A DNA stretch of 21,193 bases from Chara braunii (GCA_003427395.1 BFEA01000029.1:207840-229032), one strand, 5' to 3'; positions 1 through 9,421 are shown, counted from the first letter of the stretch. The notes: a model not told the origin generated them from the sequence alone. Program-made: numbers and translations.

Positions 1-405
1 GCTTCTCGACTGACGCCTACTCGTCCAGCTACTGACGAGCCTTCTATTGACTATTCTCCTACCATCGCCGAGAACGGCACTGTCGAGTCTCGCTCCGGTG
101 ATTGTCCGATAGCCTTCTACTCCCGTCAGCTCCTGCCCGCCGAGATAAACTACACCGCTGATGAACGTGAGGTTCTCGCAGTAGTTTATGCCGCTCGGCA
201 CTGGCGTCACTACCTGCATGGGGCACCGTTCACGGTGCGTACAGACAACTATGTTCTCCAGGCTTTTCTGACAAAACCGAAGCTCACTCCTCGACAGGCT
301 CGCTGGTGGCGCGACCTATCCGATTTTAGTTTCACCACTGAGCACATCAAGAGTGAAACTAATCGGGTCGCAGATGCCTTATCTCGGCGCCCTGACCATG
401 ACTAG
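1..405 (+). pseudogene. Ty3/gypsy pol, RNase H domain (5'-partial, ends at TAG)
   Basis: Frame 1 is open from the window edge to a TAG at 403-405. The translation shows Ty3-type RNase H hallmarks: FYSRQL, then an E-REVLAVV helix, RTDN (a catalytic Asp) at about 240-250, and ending with ETNRVADALSR near 357-390. RNase H degrades the RNA strand of the RNA/DNA hybrid during reverse transcription. The reading frame continues without a shift into the integrase after the TAG, so this stop is a nonsense mutation in a once continuous polyprotein and not a natural gene end. The 5' end and most of the reverse transcriptase are off the window. Confidence 0.8.
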
Positions 406-852
406 GAGCACATCCAACTTTCTTCCATCTCGGTCACCACCGTCCACCACTCGGTGATCGACGAGTTTCGCACTCAGTACCGCCACTGCCCCGACTATCG
501 CGACATCCACGCGACCCTTCGGAGTGGCAAGACCGTCCCGAACTACTCTCTCGGGGACAACGGTCTTGTGTACTGGCACGGTTCACAGGGCACCAGAGAG
601 CCCCGTATTTGCGTGCCCTCCACTGGACAGCTACGTGTCCGAGCAGTAGCAGAGTTCCATGACCAGGCAGCTGCCGGTCATATGGGATTCCACAAGACGT
701 TGGCTCGTGTGAGTCGCCTGTACGTCTGGCCGAAGTGCAAGGACTTTGTGAAGGACTACGTCGCAGAGTGTCCGACCTGTCAGGAGGTGAACAGTGCGAA
801 TCACTTGCCTTATGGTTTGCTCCAGCCTCTTCCTATCCCTGAGGGTCGTTAG
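406..852 (+). pseudogene. Ty3/gypsy integrase N-terminal HHCC zinc-binding domain
   Basis: Same frame as the RNase H upstream and the integrase core downstream. The translation contains the H-x3-H-x25-C-x2-C zinc-binding signature: His codons at 679 and 691, and CPTC at about 769-780. This domain helps multimerise integrase on the cDNA ends. The frame closes with a second TAG at 850-852, directly before the conserved start of the catalytic core. The gypsy integrase linker often has Trp at this spot, so a single TGG-to-TAG change is the simplest explanation (inference). An internal ATG at 454 exists, but nothing suggests it is used as a start. Confidence 0.8.
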
Positions 853-2127
853 CAGTCCATCTCGATGGACTTTATCGGTCCTCTTCGTCCTCCGACCCCT
901 CGCGGTCATGATGCTATCCTGGTCGTCGTCGACCGCTTCACGAAGCGTGCACGCTTTGTTCCGTGCCGCTATGTCATCAGTGCACGTGAGGTCGCCGATA
1001 TCGTGTTCGACCGAGTCGTGCGTGACCACGGCTTACCTCTGAGCATCATATTTGACCGTGACCCGCGCTTTACCAGCCGATTCTGGCGACGGCTCCACAA
1101 GGTATACGGCACTCAGCTCCGCTTCTCCTCGTCTTACCATCCTCAGACTGATGGTCAGACCGAGATCACGAACAGGACTCTCGGAGATATTCTTCGAAAG
1201 ATTGTTCGTGACGACCAGCAGTGGGATCTTCATTTTGCCCACGCGGAGATAGCCTACAACCACGCCGTCTCGCCAGCCACGGGGATGTCGCCTTACTATT
1301 GCGACCTCGGCTATCACCCTCGTGTTCTCGCGGACTTCCTTCGACCGTCCCAGATGCACCCTGACACGAATTGTCCCGCGCTGGATGATTGGGTTGCACA
1401 CATGACGTCGATTATGAAGACCACACAGGAGCACATATGCGCTTCCCAGACTCGCATGGCAGCACGTACGAACCGATCGAGAATGGATCACCCATTCAAA
1501 GTCGGTGATGATGTGCTTATCGACGCCCACCACTTACAGCTCGAAGCGGACACGCTTCGCAAGTTTCGGCGTCGCTTCTTTGACCCATGCCGCATCCTCC
1601 AGGCCGTCGGTTCTGATACGGGATCTAGCCCGGTCAGCTTTCGTGTGAAGCTACCCGACTACCTACGCCAGGCTCGTGTGCATGATGTCTACCACGTCTC
1701 GTTACTGCGTCCTTATCGCAAACCGTCTGAGCGTTTCGCTGGACGACCATACGAGCGCCCTCCACCCATCATGGTGGACGGTCACGAGGAGTTCCTCGTT
1801 TCAGACATCATTGGTCGCCGAGTCACCGACGACAACCCTCCCCACGTCGAGTATCTCGTATGTTGGAAGGGTTACCCTGATGAAGAGGCTACCTGGGAGC
1901 CCCTCGAGCACTTGCAGCATGCTCGCATGTTGGTGCGTGCCTATGATCATGCTCGTCGTGCTGGGTTCACTGCTCCTCCTCAGCCCACTGACCTTCCTCC
2001 TTCTCCTCCGGCTGAGGAGATCGCTGAAGTCGAGCCTACTCCATCTGAGGCAGACCTTCAGCAGCAGCCGGATGCTTCTGAGCGTCCACAACGCACTCGT
2101 CGCCGTCCTGCTCGATACGACGATTGA
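853..2127 (+). pseudogene. Ty3/gypsy integrase core, GPY/F region and chromodomain
   Basis: The frame is open after the TAG at 850-852; the first Met is at 865. The DDE integrase core is visible: Asp in MDFIGPL (868), Asp in IIFDRDPRF (about 1048-1070), and Glu in HPQTDGQTEITNR (about 1138-1170). A GPY/F-like stretch with VYHVSLLRPY lies near 1687-1716. A chromodomain follows at about 1786-1960, with EYLVCWKGYPDEEATWEP. Chromodomains on integrases guide insertion towards marked chromatin in chromoviruses. The tail to 2127 is rich in Pro, Glu and Arg. This segment of about 424 codons has no frameshift, so the copy is young, but the two upstream TAG codons make it non-autonomous. Confidence 0.85.
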
Positions 2128-2667
2128 CTATGACTTACCTTCCCACGTCTTCGACTTCTCAGTACTCCATCCACATCAGTTTTGCTACTTTTGCTCGTCG
2201 ACGCTGCGGCTCTTCCTCGACGACATTCCGGACTTCTCATCGTGGACGTCATCGGCAGCTTCATGGACTTCACCACGATCAGCTCTGCCTACTTCAGACG
2301 TCGCCATTCTCTTACCACTCTACCCTGTACAGTACCCTGCTTGTGTCGCATGATGGTCTCCCTTTAGCCGGGTNCCTCTGAGTTGGGCTCTCCCTTGGTA
2401 TACGCATAGGCATCGGGANNGTAGCGTTGCCCTGGCTTCCCATCTTANGGATCTAGCTCCGACTTCCCTCACTTTAGGAGTCATTTGCATGATTCCCTCA
2501 CCCATCATCTTTGTACCCTTCGCCGGCCCTCACGCCCTAGTTAGGCAGCCCCGCATGCTTCATCTAGGTGCGCCCAGTATACCAGGTTCCCCTGTTCCTT
2601 TGCATGGTCGACCCTCCATAGCGGTCACCCCTTAGTCGAGCATTACCCGCCTTGATGGTCTATCTGT

Positions 2668-2766
2668 TAGGGTCATTGGTTCTGTTCGCTCTCAGTTCCC
2701 TACCCTCATTGAGCCTGATGACATGTGTCTCCGTGTTATCTATGTGTGGATGCCCTTAGGAGTTTT
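2668..2766 (+). repeat. Artefactual direct duplication, copy 1 (99 bp)
   Basis: Matches 2805-2903 at an offset of 137 bp, with the adapter between the two. By reading I see no differences. The duplication most likely comes from a mate-pair read merged across its junction, so the true genome probably has one copy. Confidence 0.9.
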
Positions 2767-2800
2767 CTCTTATACACATCTAGATGTGTATAAGAGACAG
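2763..2800. other. Nextera mate-pair junction adapter left in the assembly
   Basis: Positions 2782-2800 read AGATGTGTATAAGAGACAG, the 19-bp Tn5 mosaic end used in Nextera kits. Positions 2763-2781 are its reverse complement except for two bases at the outer edge, which gives the 38-bp junction made when mate-pair fragments are circularised. The same 99 bp lie on both sides. This is a library artefact and not biology. Confidence 0.95.
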
Positions 2801-2804
2801 CTCC

Positions 2805-2903
2805 TAGGGTCATTGGTTCTGTTCGCTCTCAGTTCCCTACCCTCATTGAGCCTGATGACATGTGTCTCCGTGTTATCTATGTGTGGATGCCCTTAGGAGT
2901 TTT
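2805..2903 (+). repeat. Artefactual direct duplication, copy 2 (99 bp)
   Basis: Second copy of 2668-2766, following the mate-pair adapter. The sequence that continues after it (2904 onward) is the likely true continuation of the locus. Confidence 0.9.
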
Positions 2904-3008
2904 CGACCCCTAGGCTGCATTCGCCACCCTCAGAGACCATCCCACCCTTTGGTTTGCGACACACTTCTCATGTGACATATGATAGACTTGTTGTTGCTTT
3001 GTTGCTCG

Positions 3009-3227
3009 CAGACTGAGGCTACTGCCTCTGACATCTCTAGGATTTAGTTGTTCTGCTTTTGCTGTTCTTAGGACTTATACACTAGTCAGTTGTGACCAGA
3101 CTGAGGCTAGTGCCTCCAACATTCTAGGATCTAGTTGTCACTACTTTCTGCTTTCCTAGGACATGTATGCTAGTTAGTTGTTTTTGCTTTCCTATGACAT
3201 GTAAGTTAGTTAGTTGCTTTTGCGTTC
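3009..3227 (+). repeat. Degenerate tandem repeats in the gypsy tail
   Basis: A block starting CAGACTGAGGCT occurs at 3009 and again at 3097 (period 88). Within the second half, a shorter unit of TTTCCTAKGACATGTA plus a TTAGTTAGTTG tail repeats at 3152 and 3188 (period 36). Confidence 0.7.
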
Positions 3228-3775
3228 ACTTAGGCTGTTAGCTGTGACATTGTTGTTTTGTGCCATTTTATATCCTAGGTTGCATCGCATGGCCTCAGCA
3301 TGGAGCTTGCTCCGCATCCTAGACTACTCAGGTTTTCTTTTCTTTGGTAGAGTTCCGCTTCTTGGCGGAAGCATGTTTGTATCTAGGCGATCCATCACAG
3401 GCCGAGGATCGTGTAGCGGACCTCGGGTTGGCCTGTGAGACCAGCCCCTTGGCCTGTTCTCACAGGCCTGTGTTNTATTCGGGGTAGGCCAGTCCAAGCT
3501 GGTACCTCTGTCGGTACCAGCCAGTCCAGTCCAGTCCCGTCAGTCCGCTGGGGTATACCCCAGCCATTGTCTGTTTTCCCGTTCATTCTTCACTAGCACA
3601 TTTTGGAGTACGTGCGTTGGAGTCTTGCGTGGGGAGCTGCGTTGTGCCATCTCGCTCCCCCCCTTCTTCCTCCATCTCCATCTCTGTCAATAGCGGAGCA
3701 CCGCACCTGTTGGGTCCGATACAGGGGGCGTCACGCTGGGCCCTTTGCTTGCTTTAGGAGTATAGAGATAGAGAA

Positions 3776-4230
3776 GAGATAGTAAAGACAATGTACTCAC
3801 AAGCATTGTCCGTAGTAATCGTAAATGGTAAACTCTCGGACGAATTCTTCTTAACTCGCTCTCTTCGACAGGGTTGCCCTTTAGCCCCGCTGCTCTTTGT
3901 CCTTCAATTGGAAACTCTGCTGGATAACATAAGACATAATCCTAACATCACTGGTCTACGTATCGACTCGCACTTTCATTGGAAAGGGGGCGGACGATCT
4001 CACAGTAGCTTGTGAAAACTCAGTAGGATCGTTAGTCGCACTTAGGGGAGTTCTAGATTCTTATTGTGAACTTTCTGAAGCGTCTATCAACTGGGACAAA
4101 TCAGTTTTTTTGCTACCCCAACCCTTTGAATTATGTGTTGATTGGGGCCTCAGGCGTATCCCTGCGGAGAACTTTGAGCGGTTTTTGGGGTTGCAAGTGT
4201 CTCTGTCAAATTGTGCAGACTCACACGATA
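3776..4230 (+). pseudogene. LINE-A reverse transcriptase (palm), frameshifted
   Basis: Frame 2 from about 3776 to 4015 encodes an L1-type RT stretch: NG, then RQGCPLAPLLF (about 3869-3901), the conserved finger/palm motif. The frame is lost near 3985 and continues in frame 3 with ADDL at 3990-4001, which corresponds to the catalytic YADD box (here Gly/Ala-Asp-Asp). Frame 3 runs on through INWDKSVFLLP and FERFLGLQV, the typical post-catalytic motifs. A second shift at about 4210-4230 leads into the next piece. The RT N-terminus and the first catalytic Asp are missing through 5' truncation. Confidence 0.8.
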
Positions 4231-5517
4231 ACTGCAAGAGTGGCCAACTGGCTTCGAACGCACAAGCTTTCTCTGTTTGGCAGAGCTCCGGTCCTTTCTT
4301 CGACAACTTTCTCACTATTGTGGTTTCCGTTAACCATCCACTACTTGGGGGAGGCAGCATACTTAAAGATCAAAAGAGTGGCGGCAAGGTATCTATGGAA
4401 ACCCAAGGCAGGGGAACTTCAGGGCTTTATGTCCAAGGTAGCCTGGGAAGTGATAACACAGGCCAGAGCAGAAGGTGGTCTGGGAATTTTAGACCCTCAT
4501 CAGCAAAACTTGGCTCTATTGTGTAAGTGGATCTTACAGGCCTTGTTTGACAGAAAAGATAGGTTCTGGGTTAAATTTGCAGAATATATATTCGGTAAGG
4601 AGTGAAATCTGACAGTTTACGGGGACACCTGGAGGTGTCCGATGATTCCCTCCTTTGCTAGGAAAACGCCCAGGTCCAGAGTCTGGTCTGCCATTATCTT
4701 GGCTTGGAAACAGTTGTTTCCCACGTCTTTGAGGGAGCCAACCACCAGAGGGGAAGTAGCAAATCAGTTTCTGTTCGAGAACAACTATATCAAAGACGCA
4801 GAAAGCTGGGTGTTCGAAGCTAGCTCGGGGGAGGGAAATTTTGGTAAGCGGTGGGCGGAAAAAGGGGTTATGCAGATAAAGGATATATGGTACCCTGACC
4901 TAGCTGAATGGCTTTCTCCACCTGAACTGAAACTGCGCCTTCCAAGATTAAGAAATGTTGCCAAAAACTATGCTGATTTGTTAGCATCGATTCCACAGAG
5001 ATTGAAACTGCTGCTAAACGAGTTCTCGGAGCACGCCAGTGGAACATGGTTGTTCACCTCTCCAAGGGGTGACATGGTTGGGAGAGTGCTAGGTCCGGAG
5101 CTGGGGGGAAGGATGAAGTCGGAAGTCTGGACGTTAAAGACTACAGGCTCGAGTCCGGGTTCGAGTTCGGCCAACCTCCAGTCAGCAGGAGAAAGGGTAG
5201 TTCATACCACTGTGGGACTTAGCGAGGCAAGAGTATTGCAAAATAATAAGATTGGATCTGCCTCAGTTAGCACAGCCTCGCTCACATTACTGGACAAAAG
5301 TGCAGATGACTTTGTAGTAGAGCCTCTGCTAACTGGGTGGAAATCGTCAAAGGATACGGCTGACATTCCACTAATAAGTTATAAGACGAAAGTCGGGATC
5401 CTCATACAACGACAGAAGTCGAAGAAACAACCGCTTCAATTGGCTACAGAGCGATTCGAGTACCACACGGGGGCCAGGACGCAAAGCCCAAACTTTCGAA
5501 GCTTTGGCAAGCTTTGA
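4228..5517 (+). pseudogene. LINE-A RT thumb/connection region, one in-frame TGA
   Basis: Frame 1 is open from about 4228 to the stop at 5515-5517, except for TGA at 4603-4605. The first part has the plant-LINE signature between RT and zinc knuckle: LSLFGRAPVLSS, a W-KPK-like motif, EGGLGILDPHQQN and ALLCKWI. After the TGA the same frame resumes with SRVWSAIILAWKQL, NQFLFENNYI, RWAEKGVMQIKDIW and LPRLRN. Residues near the end of this frame (after about 5360) look less natural than frame 3, which probably takes over there by a frameshift. No catalytic function is assigned to this connecting region. Confidence 0.7.
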
Positions 5518-6128
5518 AGAAAGTACCGTCGCAGAAACAAGCAGGGATCTTATGGCTACAATTGCTCCAGGTGACGGCAGCAGCAGTCTGGCTCGACTCT
5601 AAAGGTATGGATCTGGACACAAGATGCAAAAGATGCGAGTGGGGCTGGGAATCTTCAACCCACATCTGGGTCCACTGTCCTCTATCAGACGAGGTCTGGA
5701 GGTGGTGGAAAGTACAATGGTATCAGATGGTTGGCAAAGAATGGGAGTGGAACGACGATTGGATCTTGTATGGCTCCACTGCAAAAGACAGCAGTCTGAA
5801 GGTCGGCTGGGGCTATGTAGCCCTCGTCTGCAGAGGCGCAGTCATGAGCAGCATTTGGAGAAGCAGGAACGCGCGGGTGTTCAAGAACGAAGTATTAACC
5901 ACGTGCCAGCAAGTTATTTGGGCAAAGGAACAGATTCGACTGGCTATCCAGGCAGATTGGCTACTAACAAAAAGTAAAAATGGAAGGAAGATCACTTGGT
6001 TTAGGAACACTTGGGCGAAAAAGCAAGCCTTCGAGACAATCTCTCCAGAAGGCTCCCTGGTTCTTTCGGACTGGCTGCATTCAGCATCAGCTGCTAATGG
6101 TGGCCGACTCTTAGACCACGTCAGCTAG
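5400..6128 (+). pseudogene. LINE-A ORF2 C-terminus with zf-RVT zinc knuckle
   Basis: Frame 3 carries a zf-RVT type domain: ILWLQLLQ, AAAVWLDSKGM, then a C-x2-C-x8-H-x4-C knuckle (Cys codons at 5625 and 5634, His at 5661, Cys at 5676) and CPLSDEVWRWW. A second conserved block follows with VCRGAVMSSIWRSRNARVF. The domain is widespread at the C-terminus of plant L1-type ORF2 proteins and is thought to bind nucleic acid. The reading frame is entered by a shift at about 5360-5400 and ends at the stop at 6126-6128. LINE-B at 16049-16801 has the same spacing. Confidence 0.8.
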
Positions 6129-6613
6129 CGATGTAACAGATATCACAACTATACAGTTTACCGACTTTGTTCCAGGACGAGGTAGACCTGAGGTTTCCAC
6201 TTAGTCAGATCAGGACTTCGGTTTGGGTTTGAAAGGCAAAATCTCTTAGAGCAGTAACTTGAGGTGCAGACAGACTGGATGAGAAATCGACTTTCAGGTT
6301 CTATCTGTGTTCTCAGGGTTGCTTCAGGGGACAACAATTTGTTCTGCAAGATGATGACCTAGTTTCTGTTCAGAGGATAGCTCATCTTTTTTTTTCTGAG
6401 CGTAAAAGGTTATTTTTTTGGGAAGTGATCAAAGAAGGGACGCTGGACCCGGTTTCTAGTAAGTACATGAGGAAAATAGAACAGTCAAGTTTGGGCGGCC
6501 GAGCTCGACTTGTAAGCTAATCTTGCTGAGGCTGCCAGGATAACACCGGGTTGAATTGTGAGGTCCCCGGCCTCGTCCCAAATTGCTTTTTAATAAAATG
6601 ATTAACGCTTTCC
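6129..6613 (+). other. LINE-A 3' untranslated region
   Basis: No coding signal. The block 6511-6575 (TGTAAGCTAA ... TTGAATTGTGAGGTCCC) is closely matched by LINE-B at 17314-17375, which shows the two LINEs are family members. AATAAA is at 6592-6597. Confidence 0.7.
6592..6597 (+). promoter_or_regulatory. Polyadenylation signal AATAAA of LINE-A
   Basis: AATAAA lies 16 nt before the start of the poly(A) tail at 6614, a normal spacing for an RNA 3' end. Confidence 0.7.
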
Positions 6614-6790
6614 AAAAAAAAAAAAAAAAAAAAAAAAGTTAAAAAAACTCTTCTATTGGCCGGCGGACAGATACCTCCACGATATCGGTCCTTATCGCCC
6701 TGCGCTGAAGATACACAAAAGGATCAATGGTCGCCGGATGTCACCTCTCGTCGCACGTGGTTGAAAACCAAACTGCCGAAGCGTAAATCT

Positions 6791-7892
6791 GGGGCGAGGT
6801 CCCATTAGCAGTCGGATAGGAGTGTGGCCGATCAGTGTGACACTGAGTGGCAGCGGCCAGACAAGTTTCATTACGAATTTCTGGGCTGAGAAAACAGGAA
6901 AAAGGCCAAAAAAAAAAAAAAGAAACAGAGACCTCCCACCGGAAATCACAGCAGCGTGCTTCCCAGCCATCATATCACAAATGATCTGATGGTGGTGGTT
7001 GCAAAAACAGTGAACAAAGTAACCGCCACATTTTCTGGAATAAGGGTCTAAGGGTCTGATCCCACCACTACACTACCACTGTAGTCGCCAAAAAGCACTA
7101 CAAAGATGTCAGCGGCCGTGGCGGGACGAAAAAGAGAAACTGGATCCCACGAGGGCGACTTCTTCGGTGATTGTCCTGGACCCGTGGCAGTTATTTGGGG
7201 GCTGTTGCAGAGGGCGGACGTTTTCGCCAACCGAAATGCCACACAACAGTGTGGTCCACGGACATTCCTGATGCTGCAAAGAAAAAAAAAATTGCTCCCT
7301 CTTTTTCGCTGCAGAGATGCCCTCACGGTCTACAGAAAAATTGTAGTAACTACGCTTGCACCCTTCGCGGACACACCCTTTGTGCTGCCGCGACACACCC
7401 AAACGAAAGTATGGCAAAATATTTCCGCGGCCGCTACGAAGTCGGGAAGTGGTGGGATCCGAAAACTACACTGTAACTGGGCTGTAGTGTAGTGGTGGGA
7501 TCAGACCCTAAACTCGACTCCTGACAGCAGTGATCCTGACACCCTCCATATACTCCGTGATTGAAGGAGGGCTCCACCCAATTAGATAATTGCACAACAG
7601 CAAGTAAAATGCTGAAAATCTTCTATCCAGTGGGCTAAGGCCGATCCCAACCTCGTTTGGGGTTCGCCACACCCCCAACCGATTGAAAAGATTCTGGCGG
7701 GAAGCTCTCTTTGCACGGGCATGCCCAGTGTTAAGGAGACGAGGAGGGGAACGAAGATCTCCTTACTTTTTCGGGTAATACATGTAAAATACTGACGGTG
7801 GGATCACGATTAGTGCACGGCAGGATTTGGGTCACTCAACTGCCCCACAAACTCGTTTCTATCCTATCCCGTTGCTAGTGGGACCTCGCCGC
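6791..7892. mobile_element. Decayed inverted-repeat DNA transposon (family shared with 13562-13734)
   Basis: The left end begins GGGGCGAGGTCCCATTAGCA (6791). The right end (7861-7892) read on the other strand gives GGCGAGGTCCCACTAGCA followed by a GGGATAGGA stretch, also present at the left as CGGATAGGA. The same ends bound a 173-bp element at 13562-13734. The interior has no transposase, so this is non-autonomous or a chance pairing of two copies. It contains the nested MITE at 7052-7508. No clear target duplication was seen, so the family cannot be placed. Confidence 0.5.
7052..7508. mobile_element. PIF/Harbinger-like MITE, 457 bp
   Basis: Terminal inverted repeats of 25 bp begin GGGTCTGATCCCACCACTAC at 7052; the exact complement ends at 7508. 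The element is flanked by TAA on both sides (7049-7051 and 7509-7511). A 3-bp TWA target duplication with GGG-starting ends is the mark of the PIF/Harbinger group (Tourist-like MITEs). No transposase fits in it; short open frames inside are not convincing. The perfect arms suggest a recent insertion. Confidence 0.75.
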
Positions 7893-7975
7893 TGGAAAAA
7901 AAAAAAAAAAAGCCACGTTTGCTTTCGCGTATTACCAAGGACCCCCCTCAACTTCAACGAAATGACTGTTATCTC

Positions 7976-7986
7976 TGTGTGTGTGC

Positions 7987-8028
<42 letters not shown>
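7976..8028. repeat. Compound microsatellite (GT)n(GA)n
   Basis: A GT run with one CG interruption passes directly into a GA run. Confidence 0.95.
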
Positions 8029-8081
8029 CGTCTTGGCGTCATCTGCGCGTGCTGCAAACTCTCGCCATTTCTCTTTCCCTC

Positions 8082-8140
8082 TGTGTGTGTTATTTTTTTT
8101 GTTTTTTTTTTTGTGTGTGCGTGTGTGTGTGTGTGTGTGT
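8082..8140. repeat. (GT)n and T-tract microsatellite
   Basis: A short GT run, then an interrupted T tract (about 8091-8112), then a longer GT run to 8140. Confidence 0.9.
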
Positions 8141-8230
8141 TTAATCGCAGGCTCACAGCAGATATCGTCGTTTTCAAACCGGCAGGTGGCAACTCTCTAA
8201 GCTTATTTGCACGGGAGAGGAACGGTTTAA

Positions 8231-8650
8231 GGTGAGCGGATAAAGAGCGGATTAACGAACAAGGACCGGAGAAGGAGCGAAGAAGAATGCTATTGCGGAC
8301 AAATTATGTGCTAAGGAGCGGATAAGGAGCTTCCTATAAGCAGCGGAGAAGCAGCGGAGAAGCAGCGGAGAAGGAGCGTACTATAAGGAGCGGATAAGGA
8401 GCTTAGTATAAGGAGCGGAGAAGCAGCGGAGAAGAGTGTTATTGCGGAAAGGTGCTAAGGAGCCGATAAGGAGCGGATAGGGAGAGGAGAAGCAGCGGAG
8501 AAGCAGCGGAGGAGCGGAGAAGCAGCGGAGAAGAATGTTATTGCGCAAATATTTAATGTGGATAAGAAGTGGATAAGATATGACAAAAGATGGAGGAGAA
8601 CAGCCCCTCTCCTAATCAGATTAACGGATAAGGAGTGGATAAGAATAATA
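8231..8650. repeat. Minisatellite of GGAGCGGATAAGGAGC / AGCAGCGGAGA units
   Basis: About 420 bp are built from short variants of AAGGAGCGGATAAGGAGC and AGCAGCGGAGAAG. A higher-order pattern is visible: the cluster is punctuated by AAGAATGYTATTGCGGA-like blocks near 8284, 8432 and 8532. The right edge decays into GTGGATAAGAAGTGGATAAG. No coding frame is plausible. Confidence 0.85.
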
Positions 8651-8722
8651 TCTTTGATTTGCAAATCTAAAGGACATCGTTGGTTTGCATGATTAAAGGA
8701 CGCTATCCTATCTTTAGCTGCG

Positions 8723-8769
8723 CTCTTTTTTTTTGGCGGGAACTACTTCACTCTTTTTTTTGGCGGGAA
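8723..8769 (+). promoter_or_regulatory. Two direct E2F-like sites TTTGGCGGGAA
   Basis: TTTGGCGGGAA occurs at 8732-8742 and 8759-8769, each at the end of a CTC-plus-T-tract copy (27-bp period). It fits the E2F consensus TTTSSCGS used in plants and animals for S-phase genes. The pair lies about 210 bp upstream of the possible exon at 8980. It may instead be a simple local duplication with no regulatory role. Confidence 0.35.
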
Positions 8770-8787
8770 TTTCTTCATGTTCTGGGG

Positions 8788-8836
8788 GGATAAGAACAAA
8801 ATACTAAAATAGTATTTTCGTCGAATACTCTTATCC
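8788..8836. repeat. Nested inverted repeat
   Basis: GGATAAG at 8788 pairs with CTTATCC ending at 8836. Inside it AAAATACT pairs with AGTATTTT across a 5-nt loop. Confidence 0.5.
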
Positions 8837-8979
8837 GCCAAACAAAAATAACAAATCGTCACTCTGTGAAGGGTTAAAAAAAAAAGAAAATCGTCCCTCT
8901 GCGAAGCAAAAAAAAAAAAGTCGTTGCCAGGAGTAAGAGCGCTCTCTCTTCGTGTTAACCGTTACGCCAATTAACGGAG

Positions 8980-9421
8980 ATGTCAATGAAAATTCGACGA
9001 GGCCTAGTAGTGCGACCGGAGCTCAGCTCGAAGCCCGACAATGCCAAAAGTGTAATTGGCAATTTGCCGAAAAGGACAGAAGGAAAAACCACCACCATAA
9101 TGTCGACGACTTTGACAAACGGGATCGGGAGGGATCCGGACAGCAAGAAGAAGAAGGCGAAGAGCACGACGAAGACGAAGACGAAGACGCAGATGATTGC
9201 CGAGTGCCCATTGCCATCGCCATCGCCATCGCTATCGCCATCGTCAGGGCTGCATACATCGTCATGTCCAGATTCGTCGTCTTGGTCGATTCCGAAAAAG
9301 CGCACGCGAAAAGAGGTGGTGGTCGTCGTCGAACGCAAGACCGGAAGTTCGATAACACCGAGTCCCCGACCGAGGCCGGCGACCGTTGATCCACTGATCA
9401 CATCGACCCTCAGGAAAAAGC
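8980..9421 (+). CDS. Possible first exon of an unrecognised basic, nuclear-type protein
   Basis: Frame 1 has an ATG at 8980 (a TAA lies upstream in frame at 8956) and stays open past 9421. The predicted product is basic and low in complexity: a Lys/Thr-rich stretch (KKKKAKSTTKTKTKT), a Pro-Ser stretch, and two nuclear-localisation-like clusters (IPKKRTRKE and RKKRKP). Possible splice donors are GTAAG at 9422 and CAG|GTATTC at 9434; past these the frame runs into poly(A)/TC/AC repeats that are unlikely to be coding. E2F-like sites lie upstream. Other frames are also open because the region contains GAA, GAC and CCATCG triplet repeats, so the frame choice is uncertain. No family recognised. Confidence 0.25.

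Larger units (their letters stand above)
1..3735 (+). mobile_element. Ty3/gypsy chromodomain LTR retrotransposon, 3' portion
   Basis: The element enters from the left edge. One reading frame carries RNase H, zinc-binding integrase N-terminus, integrase core, GPY/F-like region and chromodomain in the order typical of chromoviruses. A non-coding tail follows the last stop at 2125-2127 and should hold the 3' LTR. The LTR start cannot be fixed because the 5' LTR is outside the window. The end near 3735 is a guess: the sequence changes character there, and a LINE begins at about 3776. Gag, protease and most of the reverse transcriptase lie outside or are absent. Confidence 0.85.
2128..3735 (+). 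other. Non-coding tail of the Ty3/gypsy element, probably including the 3' LTR
   Basis: No convincing coding region. Ns occur at 2374, 2419-2420, 2449 and 3474. It contains the artefactual duplication at 2668-2903 and degenerate tandem repeats at 3009-3227. The segment at about 3390-3735 is GC-rich and may be the LTR body, but no paired LTR is in the window to prove it. Confidence 0.4.
3776..6637 (+). mobile_element. LINE-A: 5'-truncated L1-type non-LTR retrotransposon
   Basis: Starts inside the reverse transcriptase just before the NGKLSDEF region and runs through RT, thumb/connection, zf-RVT knuckle and 3' UTR to a poly(A) tail at 6614-6637. A polyadenylation signal sits at 6592-6597. The coding part changes frame at about 3985, 4210-4230 and 5360-5400 and has one in-frame TGA, so it is dead. 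5' truncation is usual for LINEs. No target-site duplication was found: the sequence after the poly(A) does not recur near 3776. It lies immediately after the gypsy tail. Confidence 0.85.

Noticed and set aside
1033-1533. Long minus-strand frame antisense to the gypsy integrase
   Set aside because: It is the shadow of a well-supported integrase on the + strand.
2782-2800. Possible Tn5-type transposon end as a real insertion
   Set aside because: Back-to-back mosaic ends with no transposon between and duplicated flanks are the mate-pair library signature.
7041-7058. Telomere-like TAAGGGTC tandem
   Set aside because: Only two units, and not a TTTAGGG or TTAGGG repeat; it is explained by the MITE end.
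7106-7492. 128-codon frame inside the Harbinger-like MITE
   Set aside because: No DDE transposase or Myb-like motif, and overlapping frames of similar length exist on both strands.
8952-9389. Alternative + frame with CQKC ... HHH resembling a C2H2 zinc finger
   Set aside because: Spacing is close, but the hydrophobic positions do not fit and the rest is Glu/Asp triplet repeat and Ala-Ile repeat.
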